Positions 12,181 to 24,649 of a DNA stretch of 64,000 bases are shown piece by piece. The stretch comes from Ursus arctos. Taxonomy: Eukaryota; Chordata; Mammalia; Carnivora; Ursidae. Positions within the stretch are counted from its first letter, which is position 1; each line of letters starts with the position of its first letter. The DNA is taken from the NCBI RefSeq assembly GCF_023065955.2, contig NW_026622897.1, forward strand, positions 7,879,001 to 7,943,000. The letters run 5' to 3'. The notes below the pieces were generated by a model that saw nothing but the letters and a program-made list of their open reading frames with translations, was not told the origin of the DNA and did no database searches. A program made the position numbers and the translations under genes.

Positions 12181-13639
12181 AGCCTCACATACAAGCCAAG
12201 GGGATGCCTTCCAGTTCCTTTGGGTGAGTGTGTAGGACGAGGGGTTGCTGGTGGAGAAGGCCACAGCCTCCCAGCCTTGAGGCAAGTTGGCCTGTGCTGT
12301 GTTTGTGCTCAGTGTTCCCCTGACATACCTCAGACATCCTCCCACTCTGCCTTCCACGGCTTCTCAGAATCCACATTGTGCACAAAGGTCTGAGTGTGTT
12401 TTCATCCAAAGGCAAAAAAAGAAATCCCACATCGGAAATGTCTCTGCACACTCATTTCCACATTGCAATCTGTGTGGACTCAGTGAAGAAATTCAACGGA
12501 ACTGAACACCCCTTTGCAGAGTGGGACTTCTCAGGAGAGCCCCCCAAGCAAAAATTTCCAAGAGTCCCTTTGCCCGTGTGAATCGCCAAAGAGACACCTC
12601 TCCAAAGAAAGGCTTCTCTTCTGGGGGCCCCGAGTGGTATTTCTGTCCATCTACGTGCAAGCTCTTAACCTGGGCCCAGCTCTGGACACAGCTCAGGGAA
12701 TTTCTCGACTTCAGAAACCCTCAAAGCAGAGCCACAGCTTACAAAGATGAAACGCAGTTGTGTACACGAAATCTGTCTGGGAAGCCAAAGGTAATTAACT
12801 CTGTGTTTTAGGCTTCAGAATCCCAACCTCAAACACTGTTGTTCTCCTCCAGGCACTCCCATTATTAGAGACTGAAATTGAAATGATCTTCTCTTTATCA
12901 TGATACTATAATTAATGGGGAAAAGGGAAATGATTTTAGGGGGCTAAGGTCTCCTTTGCCTGCACTGTTACCACTGTTATTCATGGGAAAACAGGAAGAA
13001 CTCAGTGGAAGAATTTATCTCTGGGAATGGCCTAACAGGTGATCTGAGGGGCATCCAAAAGGCCACCCAACCAAAACGAATACCCTTACTGTCCCACCAC
13101 AGGGACTAAAATTGTCAGCATGGATTTCCAGCAAGTTACTCCCTTGCCTCTGAAACCTTGCACAGAGATATATTCTGAGTGAGGTGACCAGGTAAGCCAT
13201 TGCCACACTGGGAGAGCATGATACTTATCAGGTTAGCCAGGCAGTCGATGGAAAAGGTCCTAAGGGAATGGGACACGGGAGGTAAGAGCACAAAAAGAAA
13301 GGAGTAGAGGGTAGGTAGGTCATTGACAGACTTAACCCCTTGGCTTCGAGTCCCCTTTGCTCACAGTGCTAGGACAGTCACTCCGCAGGGGCAACAGTCA
13401 AATTGCCTTCCCTTCCAGCTCTGTCGAAGAAATACATAGGAAGGGACAGACACACGTCCGGATGAACATGGAAGGAGTTGCTGCGTGAAAAATGTTCTTT
13501 GCAAGCAATTTTCTTTTCTTTTCTGGGAAGGGAAGATAGGTCACCCATGCTGGGTACAGTGTCCCAAAGAAAACTTAGAACTTTGAGGGGGAAAAAAACC
13601 AGGACATGAAGGAGGACACGATTAGCGACAGGTTCCATT
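12181..13639. other. Intergenic stretch without a recognised gene
   Basis: No supportable gene or clear repeat was seen. Confidence 0.4.
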
Positions 13640-13870
13640 CACCTCCCACAGTTATGTTGGCAAGACTGAACAACTTTGTGTGTTATCACATTGTTACCCA
13701 ACGGTATTGTCTTGTCATCTTAATCTGTTCTTTCCTCTGTTTGATCTTTCCAACTCGACTTCTAACTTTTCGTGACTGGAGACCATAAATAACCCTATTT
13801 CTTTTATGCGTCATGCCCCTGGTCCCCTGCACCGTGCAGGCACGATGTCAGTGCCTAATGAATTTTTGTG
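13640..13870 (+). repeat. L2 fragment
   Basis: It shows the L2 3' pattern, with GACTGGAGACCATAAATAAC in the place of the usual 'gactgtaagctccatgag' block and a terminal CAGTGCCTAATGAATTTT. Confidence 0.4.
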
Positions 13871-14209
13871 ACCTGCTTTGCTGACGGATCTGTACTGCAG
13901 CCAGGGGCAGCTCCCAGGGACTCTGCTGGGCACCGAGGTGTCAGAACAGTGAGGACCCAGACAGTTCGGAGAGATTATCTGGCCTCCCTTCAAGAACCAA
14001 GATGACCCTCTTGATATTTTCCTGCAAGCATCAGGCAACCTTTCCCAGGTTTGGGCTCTGAAGAGACTCAAGAACCTTCTCCAAGAAGTAGACTGAGCTC
14101 AGTGCAAAGAACAGCCCGATTTCCTCTGTGCCAAGAGCTCCCCTAAGCAGGGAGCAGGGAGGATCACCTGAGACATCTACCAATGCACGTGCTCACAGTC
14201 ATCTTAACC
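13871..14209. other. Intergenic stretch without a recognised gene
   Basis: Nothing supportable was seen. Confidence 0.4.
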
Positions 14210-14450
14210 ACACGGCGTTGAGAGCACAGATTGGGAGCCAGATCACCTGCATTCGGATGCCAGCTGTGCTGCTTACTAGCTGTGTGACTTTGGGCAACTT
14301 GCTTCACCTCTCTGTGCCTCAGTTTTCCATCTGTAAAATGGATATAATACTCCTACTTGTCTCATCAGAGTGTTGTGAGGATTAAAGATATATAAAGCAT
14401 TTAGGAGAGTTCCTGGCATATAGTAAGTCCTATATGTAGGTTAGATGTTA
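14210..14450 (+). repeat. MIR, near full length
   Basis: It has GAGAGCACAGATTGGGAGCC, CTTACTAGCTGTGTGACTTT, CTCAGTTTTCCATCTGTAAA and GTTCCTGGCATATAGTAAGT in order. This is one of the best MIRs in the window. Confidence 0.88.
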
Positions 14451-15109
14451 TTACTGCTAAGAGGATAAGAGGAAATTTAAGATCAGAAGACATCAGTGAC
14501 TTGTGAACCGTCTGCACTCATTTCATTGCACCATTCTTGTCTCTTGATGATAGTAGAGATAATGACCTTCAGGTGACAGGCCCCATCGTGCCCGGAGTGG
14601 GGCTGGGGCAGATGGCTCAGAATAGGCTGTTTCTCCAACAGGCTGTCTCCTTGGCTAGTGCCCCAAGGATCATCTCTCTTTACTGTTGGACCACCCCATG
14701 CTGAAAGCCGTGCGTGTGCCCAGCACCTCACCTCGGCTGACTTTTCTAATACAGTCCCTAACTGCAAAATGAACCTCTGTCTTTCTTATTCTAACGAGCT
14801 TGGTGGTCATTTTGTCTCATCACAGTGCATCTTGTATACTCTAAGTGATTTGCCCTGGGGCAAAAAAAAAAATCTGCCATCTGCTGCCAGGCTCAGAGAG
14901 AGCCTATGTAGTTGGGCTACAAATAAGCAGGAGGCCAGGGCTGTGGGCACCGGGGCCCCAGGAAGCCAGCGTCCTCCCTTCCCAGCTCTTAGCTACCAAG
15001 GGCATGTTTGCTGATGGCATCTGCTTGTCCGAGCATTCCAAGACCACTGCAAACCTGGAGCAAGGCGTCCAGGGATGGACGCAAAGTGCACACATGGCAA
15101 ACTCTACCA
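14451..15109. other. Intergenic stretch without a recognised gene
   Basis: I see no supportable gene. An A-rich run lies near 14861-14871. Confidence 0.4.
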
Positions 15110-15320
15110 CCCAAGCCAGCCTGTCTCGTTTCAAATCCTGCTCTTCCTCTTCCTAACTTCATATCCTTAGGCAAGTTGCTTAACTTCTCTGTACCTCAGT
15201 TTCTCACCTACAAAAATTTCTCATCTACCTTGTCAGGATTCAGTGAATTAATACACACAAAGCTCATAGAACAGTGTCTGCACATGGTAAGCACTTGGTA
15301 AGTTAGTTATCATGTTACTA
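15110..15320 (+). repeat. MIR
   Basis: TTAGGCAAGTTGCTTAACTT, CTCTGTACCTCAGTTTCTCA and a CACATGGTAAGCACTTGGTA end give a clear MIR in plus orientation. Confidence 0.85.
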
Positions 15321-15757
15321 TTATTATTATCATATTATATATTTATATACTATTAAACATATAGCATACACATAGTATTTCTACATATAGAATAGAGATT
15401 ATGCACTATATAGTTATACCACATAAGTATATAATATATATATAGCATATGGTCTACATATAGCATAGTATTATATATGCTGTTACTGAAATAACTATAT
15501 ATTATTATGATAATATTCCATAGTGACACCAAAGAGAAAGTGATTCTATCTGGCAAGATGAGTTAGCGAGAGCTGTGGTTATAAAACACCGAAATAGTCT
15601 CTCTTTTTGAGGGCTCAAATATGCTAACCCCTTCACCCGGCTGAGACAATGGCGAGCGCGGTGGCCAGCCCCGTCCTGAAAGCCAGAGGAAGAGACCCCG
15701 TAGCAAAGGGCGCCACGGCCGGCCGTGGAGGAAGGCTCCCGCGGTGGGGATGGAAAG

Positions 15758-15787
15758 ATGAGCAGGTATGAGCAGGTATGAGCAGGT
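15758..15787. repeat. Three tandem copies of a 10-base unit
   Basis: ATGAGCAGGT is repeated three times without mismatch, within a GC-rich region. Confidence 0.9.
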
Positions 15788-17479
15788 CTGATCGTTGTCT
15801 GGTAGGACCTATAAGCCAGGCCTTCTGAGAGCCTGGCACAGCAGCTCTGAACCCACTTCAGAACGTCAGTCTTTCTGACACTGCAGCGCGGCACGTGCCG
15901 AGGTGGCCCCCCGCCGCACCGCGCTGCCCGGCTCTGGGCACCCTGCCCTCCCCTGCCCTCCCCCAGCTCCGCCAGCAGCCGCCCGGTGTGCTTCTGTGCT
16001 GCGTTCAGTGAAATGTCAGTGTGGGAGCAAACCGAGAGCAACGTGTCTTTCATTTGCCAATTAGTCATGTACCACTTGTAACTGTTCTCGCGTGTGATGT
16101 GTGTGTGTGCTGTGCCTTATTTAACTTTTCCTTTATTGGTAGTTGGTGTCCCGCTCAAGTTTTATTAAGTTCCACATGGGCCGGGACTGTCTTCTCTTTA
16201 CTTGGATTCCCCAGAGCACAAGACAGACACACTGTGGATTTCATAAGCCTCTGGGGGTGGAGGGCCTATTCTAGAGAAGGAAAGCGGCTCGGCCTCTCCC
16301 AGGTCCGTGGAGACAGCAGATGGGGTGGAGGTGACCAGTCCCACAGTGGGGGGAGGCTGACCCCCACAGTGGCCCTGGCAGTCCCTTCCTTGCCCAGTCA
16401 TGCCTCCCCGTCCAGGGCCGAGGGAATCCCTGCCATGCCTCACCCTTCCCTTCCGCATTCATGAGAAATGGCAGCCCCACCACACGTGGGCGTGTGGTGT
16501 GAACACAGTAGGTGAGGCTCTCATCTGGGCAACTGTTCTGCTGTGTTGTTTTCCTGCCCCTTCCTGAGGAGATAAGATCTGGGCAGGCTTGTGGTTCTCT
16601 CCCAGCGACCCTCAAAAGCAGCACACAAGCCAAGTTCCCATTTCTCAGACGCCTCCCCAAAATCACACCCCATTTTAATATCTGTAATGAGATCCGGGTC
16701 ACTTGAAAGCAGCAGCAAAGAAAAACACAGAGCAAGATCAATGCTTCTGAGCTTCCCTTTCTTCTCAGAAGGTCTCCAGGCAAAAGTGATTTGCATGGGC
16801 TGCCCACTCAGCGCCTCAGAGAGGGAGACGGCAAACTGGAGCTTGCTAGAGAAGCTGCCACTTTCCCCAGCCCTGAGGGGTGGGGGTACGAGTGCTTACA
16901 GGAGAGCTCAGTGTGCAAGTCTTCCGGGGGCCCGGGGAAAGGGGAGCAGACTGCTCTGGAAAGACAGGAGAAAGTCATATATGCTCAGAGAAACAGCCAA
17001 AAAGCATACGTGGCCATGCGCACGAACCGTGTGCCTGCTGGCTCCGATATGGGATTCCAGTTGCAAGAAGCCCCAAGATAGGGACTAACTCCTCTCGAAC
17101 TCCTCTGGATGTAGAGGTGGGAACTACCTGCTTTGCCCAGAGCTCAACGCAGAATTAGCCCTGCTCAGTAAAACCCTGTGACTGGTTTGCTGATGACCAG
17201 CAAGTTCCACAAGGCTGAGAGGAGAGAAGCCTCCTTCTGATCACTCCTTCCCTCAAGGCTTCTCCTCCACCTCCACTCCTCTTCAGACCCCTTTTACTTT
17301 GTAAGCTGGCAGCTGGTCAGACCAGTCCCCAGGATGCTAACGTTCACTGAGAAATCAGAGGACATGAGCCTAAAAGATAGCAGTACACAGCTTGAAAGGA
17401 CAGGAGTAAAAGAATTAGAAATTTCTCCTGTATTTTAAAAAGAATCATGCTCCCTGACTTTAGGTCCCAGAGATCAGGC

Positions 17480-17592
17480 CAGGGAGGGTACAGAGAGGTG
17501 GGGGGTGGAGGGAGGAAGGGAGAAGACAACAGAGAGGGAGAGAAAGAAGGAGGGAGAGTGGGAGATCGGGAGAGAGAGGGAGAGAGGGAGGT
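17480..17592. repeat. Purine-rich (G/A) low-complexity tract
   Basis: About 110 bases are almost only G and A, for example GGAGGGAGAGTGGGAGATCG. Confidence 0.85.
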
Positions 17593-18399
17593 CGGGATTC
17601 CTTTGTATCTCCTGATGTTCAAAATAGCAGGTGTTCAAAAAGGAAGCGAATATGGCTTGAGGTCCCATGTGATTTAGAAGTGGCCTGAGTGGCCAGGCCA
17701 ACAGCCTCCCAAGACACATCCACATTAAACAAGGAAGAAAATCTGGCCTCCAGGATGAGGTCCACCTGGTGGCAGAGCTGGAAGGGGTGGATATGGCAGT
17801 CCTGGGGAGCGAGGGTAGGGGTGGGGGCAGAGGACATATAGAGGAGCCAGAGGCCCACAGATTCAAAAGGCAGTGGAATGTGGCAGTTCCTTTGTTGCTC
17901 AGTTTCAGGCTATTTTTCATTTTGGGCAACCTAGGACGTCCACCTGCTAAGAGAGACTGGCTTAGAGCATGTGGCGAAGGGACAGCTGGGGCATTACTGA
18001 TGGTGTAGCCTGGTTGCCGGAATGGGTATAGACTGAGTCTACAGAGTGAGTCTTCATCAGTTCCTTTCCTGGATCCTGGATGGAAAGACCTGTGCCCTCT
18101 TCTTGGATATATTATTACATTTAATCCCAGATAACATGTGCCCCTCACTTGGGGTCCCCGTACATACACACGCCAGGCCTCAGAGGACTCTGGCTTCCTG
18201 AACTCAGGTCAGAAGAACAGATTTGCGAAGCCATCAGCCATGCCAATGGGATGGAATAATTTGGGACCCTTCAGGTCCTCAGGTAAATCCAGAGCATGCC
18301 GAGCTTCTAATTCAATATTTGTGCCTCCTTCCAAGTACAGCCTGGAACCCCCAGAAGGCCTAGAAGGTTATTTGCCCAGGGCAGGACAGGGTGACCCTT

Positions 18400-18620
18400 A
18401 AGAGCACGGGCTTTGGGGTCAGCGCTCCTGGATTTGCATTCTGGCTCCACCGTGTACTTCGTGACCTTGGCAAAGCCATTTGACTTCTCTGGGTCCCATT
18501 TTCTCAAATGTAGAAAGGGATTCATAATGATCCTTGAAAAGACTAAATGAGACATCGTCTATGTCTAGCACAACATCGATCTGAACAGATAAAATGCTCG
18601 ATAAATAATAGTCATCCTTC
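18400..18620 (+). repeat. MIR
   Basis: It contains AAGAGCACGGGCTTTGGGGT, GCATTCTGGCTCCACCGTGT and the tail GATAAAATGCTCGATAAATA. Confidence 0.85.
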
Positions 18621-19984
18621 TTATTTTTATCATTGTTATGATTGTTTTTCCCCGGGTCCATAGGCTCTCTGGGCCTGTGGGGAATTCTCTCAGAGTACGC
18701 TTTTGGGGAAGCCAGTGCCCCAGCCCTTCCCGAGTCCCCGTGAGCCCTGGAGGGGGCAGAGTGCACGCGGTTTGCTGTCTGTTTGTTTAACGTTGAGGGG
18801 ACTCGGGCCCAGTGCTGCCGGTGGGTGGGCCTACATTTTGGACAGAGTTCAGTGACCCCAACTCCTCTGCCTTAGGTCCCTGGGTGTGAACTACGTTGTT
18901 TTTTTATAGACGGAGAGATTAACAACCAGGACTTGCCCTTGTCAGAGCTTTACTAACTCTGACTGAGGGTTAAAAATGATGCTCACCAGCCGTTCCGCCT
19001 CAGTTTCTGCCAGTCACTGCTTCGCCTGGCTGCCTCTGCTTCTCTTCTTCTTCCTCTTCCTGTCCTCTCTTTGCTGATCTGGACTCAGCCTGGTATTCTT
19101 GTCACAAGGTCATCTCCCAGGTGAGCTCAGCGCAGCGTGAAACAAAACAGCTCATCCGAAGGCAGCACGCTGTCTGCCGAGGGTGGGGGCCCAGCCCTCC
19201 ACACTCTCCGGTCCTCTCCCCGGGGGCTCTTTCGATTCCATGGTGCAAAGCGGGGTAGGAAGGGTGTTAATCTAAGCTCTTGGACCCGTCAGACAGGGAG
19301 TGGGAGCTGCCACTAATTTGGGTGCTGGGTGGTCTGCACTGTCTAGGGGTCAACCACTCAGCCTTAAAGATGTCTGGGCACAATTTGTATTCAGAAGGCT
19401 TGTATGTTTGTTATTTTTTAAACTTCGGTTTTAGATCCGTTTGGGTGTTCTCCCAAGGAGAGCCACACAGCTCTGGCATTCAATCCTTCTCTTTCCCACG
19501 CTCTCCACCCTGCACCCCAGCATCCCGACTGCCTGCCGCACCAGCTGCTGCTCCGTGCGTGCGTCTGAGACGTGTTCGTGTTCTGGGGCCACAGCACGTA
19601 TTTTATAAACACACGGTCAGTTTACACTGCCTGGGAACTTAGGGGCTTTCCTCTCTCCGGGAAACAGCTGTGAGGAGCTTGACCAGCCTTTGCTTTGTGG
19701 AGAGTGAGACGTCGCCTCTGATCATGCACGTGGGGCAGGTGCACTGGCTGGGTTCCTGTTGTTACGCCTGAGGATGCGCCCAGAAATGCTAAGGAGGGAA
19801 GCTCATTATGCTCTCCTCCCCCACTTCCAGGTTAATTGCTCACAAATGACTTTGCATATTGCAAAACCCCGCATCTGCTCCTCGCCGTGCTGTCTGCCGG
19901 TGGCACCTTCCACTACCTGACAGCTGGGAGCCTCCAAGGTCACAGAATCATGGAGTCATAAAGCTGGAAGGGACTTGAGAGTGT
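18621..19984. other. Intergenic stretch without a recognised gene
   Basis: No gene is supportable. A short AT-rich unique patch at 19825-19875 (AATTGCTC, then TTTGCATATTGCAAAA) has octamer- and C/EBP-like words. Confidence 0.4.
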
Positions 19985-20275
19985 CATTCACCCAAAGAAC
20001 TAGATGAGCACTTACTGTGTGCAAAGCACCATGCTGGACTCCATGAATGAAGCAAGGTGAGCAAGACCAAAGCTCTGCCTTCCTAGAGCGACAGACTCTC
20101 TGCTCTGCCATCGCCTCCATGAGGCCTTCTGCGACCTCCCGAGGCAACCTCAGGTTGTCTTCCTTTGTGGTCCCATATCCCTCTGCTGACCGCTATCATG
20201 GCACCTGCCACCCTGCAGTGAAATGGTCTTCATGACTTTCTTCCCCATTGAACGTGAGCTTCCAGAGGGCAGGAC
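19985..20275. repeat. L2 fragments in opposite orientation
   Basis: A reversed L2-like piece (GAGCACTTACTGTGTGCAAA) at 19985-20085 abuts a forward piece at 20086-20275 (TTGAACGTGAGCTTCCAGAG near its end). Confidence 0.5.
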
Positions 20276-20589
20276 CAGCCATGCTGCGTGGCCGTCAGAT
20301 TCTGCAGTTCGTATCACAAGGAGAAATAACAGAAGAAGAGGAATGCTGTATTTATTCACCACCGATGATGATAGTTATTTGGTTAACCACCAAAACAAGC
20401 TGAGGTCGGTGGCTGCCTGAAGAAGAAAGAACTGGAGAAGGCGGAGGATACCAGCACTCTTGAGAGCCCAAGAAAAAATGGTCAAAATGTGATCGTCCGA
20501 TCAATCCACTGCTCCCTTGGCCCTTCTGCAAACCTTCTCCGTCATCGCTGGAGGAGGCTGCATTCGATTGCTTGGACCGACACAACAAA

Positions 20590-20955
20590 GGAGCACGGAC
20601 TGGATGATTTACACAACGTAAGTTTATTTTCCCACGATGGCGGAGGCTGAGAGTCTCAGACCAAGATGTTGGAGAGGTTGGTTTCTTCTCAGGGCTACTC
20701 TCTTGGCTTGTAGGTGACCACCTCCTCTTTGTCTTCTCCGTGCCTTTCTCCATGCCTGTCTATGTCCTAATCTCCTCTTCTGGTATGGGCACCAGTCATA
20801 ATGGATTAGGGCTCACCTAGATGACCTAATTTTACCTTAATTACCTTTTTAAAGTCTTGACTTCCAAATGCAGACATATTCTGAGGTCCTGGTGATTAGG
20901 ACTTCACCCTATGAATTGGTGTTGGAGGGGAGCAATTCAGCCCATAACAGACATC
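20590..20955 (-). repeat. MLT1-type MaLR LTR, minus strand
   Basis: The reversed LTR layout is clear: AACGTAAGTTTATTTTCCCA, TGACCTAATTTTACCTTAAT and the end CAATTCAGCCCATAACAG. It is a solo LTR relic of an endogenous retroviral-like element, with no coding sequence. Confidence 0.65.
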
Positions 20956-22379
20956 AACACTGATGCTCACAGATGTCCCAGAGAGTTCCTGACAAAGGCC
21001 ACAGCCAATCAAACCAGGGGCCAGGAAATAGGCCTGTGACTACCTCCCTCCTTGGATGACGTGCAACCCTGGACTTTCAAGGCTTCGTCTATCACTGATG
21101 ACCAAATGTAAATATTTGGCCACCCCCACCTCTTATATGTGCCCCATCAGCCCTTCCCCTCCCCATTGGTGCTTCCCAGGTTTCTGTATTTGAGTCAAGG
21201 GCAAGATCAGTGTCAATGTGGGGGAAATAAAGAGACAAACTCCCCTTGGGACTAGGATGGAAAATGACAGCGACAGAGACAATTTGCAAGGAAACCTACT
21301 TCCTTGCTTCCCGAGCTCATAAGCAGAACTAGAAAAAAGGTCCAAATGCCCTGGCTAGATGGAGGAGAGCCAAGCCAGGCACAGGTACCAGCAATGGATT
21401 GCTGACTGCCAGCCAGAGCCACATGCTGCTGGACAGGAACCAAGAGGGAACAGAAAGAAAGTCCTGGTGGCAGGACGACCTTCCCCTCGGCATGGCCCTT
21501 GCTGTTGGCTTGTGCAAGGTCCTAAGTCCTCAGCAGCCTTGGTTCCCAAGGATGTTCTTTACTGTTGGGTGCCAGTTGGCTGAACGTCACACTGGAAAGG
21601 AATACAGGATGCGAGCTTCCAGGTGAACCGACTCATTGTAACCAGACTTGGCTTAGCTGGGCTGTACAATGCCAAGATAGCGGGGCGGGGGAGGCATGTT
21701 GCTGATTCAGCACAGCAGATGAGGGTGTGGCTGGGCTGGAGCATGCCCACTACACACAGCGAGTCTGGCCTCAAGGTTCTCAGAGCTCAGCCAGCAAGCC
21801 ACAGTCCAGTTCTCTAGAGAAAGGGAAGTCTACAGGCAGGCTTCCCAGCCGCCCCTGAGCCGGGTCTCAAGGTACAAAGTTCGAGGACTTGCAAAAAACA
21901 GATGTGGACTTCTTCAGGAGGTATTAAAGCTTCTTCCAAAAACATCCCACTGGTCCAGATGACCTGCTCCTCAATCTCATCCTGAAATTGCATTGAGGGC
22001 AGGGCAGACCAAGCTAAGAAGCTCTAGCTTTGGAGCTGTATCAGGAGATAACAGCCAACAACCTTCCCAGGGCCACGTAGCATTCTGAGGTTCACCTGGA
22101 AAAAGCCACATTTTTCACGCAGAAGCTAAGAATCAGAAGAAAAAAGGTAGTGGGCATGGTAGAGAGTGGAACTTAACAGAGACTTTGGGGGAGATAAAAC
22201 AGGAGGGGATGGGACTAGTGATCATCTCACAAGAACTAAGCCTCAAAACTCACAGGAGCTGCAGTAGAAGTACTTAGCCCACCTGCTGCTCTCCCCTTCA
22301 ATAGATAAGAGCAGAAAGCAGTGTCCACACAATCTGAGACAGGAGGTGGGAGAGATTCCACTGGTGACTCTTGACCCCA
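20956..22379. other. Intergenic stretch without a recognised gene
   Basis: No supportable gene or clear repeat was seen. Confidence 0.4.
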
Positions 22380-22720
22380 TTTATTCAATCATTCAGCTCT
22401 TATTTGTTGAGTATCCAACTTCGGCCAGCCACTCCGATGGGCGGTAAACAAACTCACAGGCGCTAGCCTCATGAAGCTTTCATTCTACAAGAGGGAAAAG
22501 AAAATAATCAGTTACACAATTTACAATTGTGGCAAATGCTACCAAGAGCATTGAGGACGATGCCAGAACCCAGGCTGGGCAGTTTGGGAAGACTCCCTTG
22601 GAAGTGACAGCTTGGCTGGGCTCTGAAGGATGCGTGAGAATTGCCTAGGTAAAAGGATGGGATATGGTAGGGAAGAATATGCCAGGAAAATAACAAAGAG
22701 CACCATTATGTAAAGGCCTT
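22380..22720 (-). repeat. L2, minus strand
   Basis: It starts TTATTCAATCATTCAGCTCT and TTGTTGAGTATCCAACTTCG, with the reversed L2 body after it (GAAGCTTTCATTCTACAAG). Confidence 0.6.
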
Positions 22721-23904
22721 GAGGTTGGAAAGAGCCCTCAGGCTTCCTCTCTCATCTAAAGACTTGACCTTGTATTGGGTCCCTCACAATCCAAAAATTC
22801 TAATCTGGACAATCTTATCTTCACCTCTTCCTAGTCTGAGGCTGGGGGCTGGGTGCACAGGAAGACAGCCAACCTGAGTCAAGGCCTTGCTACCACTTGG
22901 AAACATTCTCATTTAGAACCTTCCTGCCTTTGGGTGCAGCAGATCGGCCAGGGCCAGGCCCCAGCAGCTCTACGAGGGCTGCTCAGGGAGCACAGACACA
23001 GGCACCCACACGGGACACGCTCAGGAACTCCAGACACCGTGTCGGGGCCCCTGCAGCCTGTCCCCGCGGGCAGCCCTGTGTGAGGAAGCGAGGGCGCCTC
23101 TAGCAGGTAGATGCTTGGCAGCTGTAGTCTCAGTGAAGCCACACCCCTGCGTCTCTTCCTCACTAACTAGGACACTCTCAGTTGGGATACTTGTGCATTT
23201 TCTCCGTGTGTTTAACCCTAAGCACCCTTCCAACCCCTGGGCACGAGGCCCAGTGGATTTCCACTTCTTTCCTAGCTGAGGCTCCTGCAGCCCACAGTTC
23301 TGGACCTAGCTACTCTTCGGCGCATGTCTACGGAAGAGAGCTCCCTTGGCCTCTCCCTGAGCCCCTCCTCGGACCCCAGACAGACCCTCACCCCAGTTGC
23401 AGCAAGAGGAGTCACCACAGTGACAGAGCTCCCCCTACTGACAGCTCGCCCGGTGACCCGCCCAGGAAGGCTTGTGGGATGTCTCTCCCCTAGTCCCCGT
23501 TTTGTGAAATTAGGTTCCAGGAATATCTTCCAGCTCCCCCTCAATCCACCACTGCCAAATTACGGCGGCTTTATCTGCCAGATCTGCAGAAGCACAGCTC
23601 TTTGTATCACTGCCCAGGCTCCGCAGACAACACAGAACTTCAAGCAGAACTTGATAACGACACCCAGGACAGGCCCTTAACCCAGCGTGGGGCCAGACTG
23701 ATGGGATGGGTTCCAGGGTCCTCACTGTGCCCGCCTCAAAGAGCCATGTGTACCAGGCGACTCCATTAAGTGTGCACACTGACTGCCCCCCAGAGAGCTG
23801 GTCAAGACCTTCCCAAAGGCATTCTTAGACGCTGCTCCCCTCTCCCAGCACAGGCAGCTAAACAGACTGTCAATGCCCATGAAATGAGTGATAGCATAAC
23901 ACTC
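22721..23904. other. Intergenic stretch without a recognised gene
   Basis: No supportable gene or clear repeat was seen. About 22930-23110 is GC-rich. Confidence 0.4.
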
Positions 23905-24060
23905 TTGGTTCTCGGAGTACCTTGACATTCCTTATGTCATTTAATCTTCCACAATGCCTCTGCAACCCGTCCCCCCATGAAGCTGATGCCTCCTGGACAC
24001 TGAGGCGTAGAGAGATGAGGTGACAGGCCAGGATAAAAGCTCAGCTCCCCCCGCCCATGG
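23905..24060 (-). repeat. MIR fragment, minus strand
   Basis: TTATGTCATTTAATCTTCCA followed by CTGAGGCGTAGAGAGATGAG matches reversed MIR. Confidence 0.5.
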
Positions 24061-24409
24061 TGTCACTTTTGCTGAGGGGCTGTGAGGTGAGAACCCTGAG
24101 GAGGGGGGACACCGGGAACCAGCAAGCCTCTGAGGCAGGGGCTCCTCTCCCTCCCTGGGCACTGAGTTCCCCAGAGCGGCCCTCCCCGGATCTTCACAAT
24201 CTAGAACCACCAGTGCTGGTGAGGCAAAGGCTTACTGGAGAAGCAAAGCAGGCGAAGGGAAGGAGCACAGGCTCAGGGATTTGATGGGCATCTGCTGCCT
24301 GACGGCTACCAGGAAGTGCATCTCTGAAAGGATCCAGGAGCGCAGTCAGCCGAGGAGAGGCTGGCGGTCCTCACGGGTGCAGCTTCAGAGCCTTGCCCAC
24401 CCACAGCCC

Positions 24410-24545
24410 GTTTCTGTAACCCAGCGCTTCACAACTTGGCATGGGATTCACCTCGATGTAATTTTTGCCATAAAACAACAAATGCTAATTTGTTCACATT
24501 TATTAGAGGTAATCAACCCCCAGCAGCCGTTACATAAATGAATGC
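24410..24545. other. AT-rich unique patch, candidate conserved noncoding element
   Basis: Unlike the flanks, this patch is AT-rich and non-repetitive, with several homeodomain-like words (TAATTT, GCTAATTTG, GAATGCTAATG). Conservation cannot be seen from one sequence. Confidence 0.25.
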
Positions 24546-24649
24546 TAATGCCCCAAAGTCATTCAGCATCACTAAAGCTGTAAGACTGTGGGGTTACTAA
24601 TCAAACAGGCTCGCAGATAAGATATACGTATTCATGTATTCAATATATT

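Larger units (their letters stand above)
15321..18399. other. Intergenic stretch: AT-rich, then GC-rich, then purine-rich
   Basis: No gene is supportable. About 15320-15530 is AT-rich. About 15640-16000 is GC-rich with many CpGs and a threefold 10-base repeat (15758-15787). About 17480-17592 is a G/A-rich low-complexity tract that produces long spurious ORFs. Confidence 0.45.

Noticed and set aside
15505..16068. 187-codon ORF on the minus strand
   Set aside because: It runs from AT-rich DNA into a GC-rich patch, shows no family features and no convincing splice or promoter context.
17474..18169. 231-codon ORF on the minus strand
   Set aside because: Its C-terminal part is the translation of the purine-rich low-complexity tract (Ser/Leu/Pro runs). 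Nothing else suggests a gene.
20590..20955. Possible retroviral coding remnant
   Set aside because: Only a solo MLT1-type LTR is visible; no gag, pol or env sequence lies near it.
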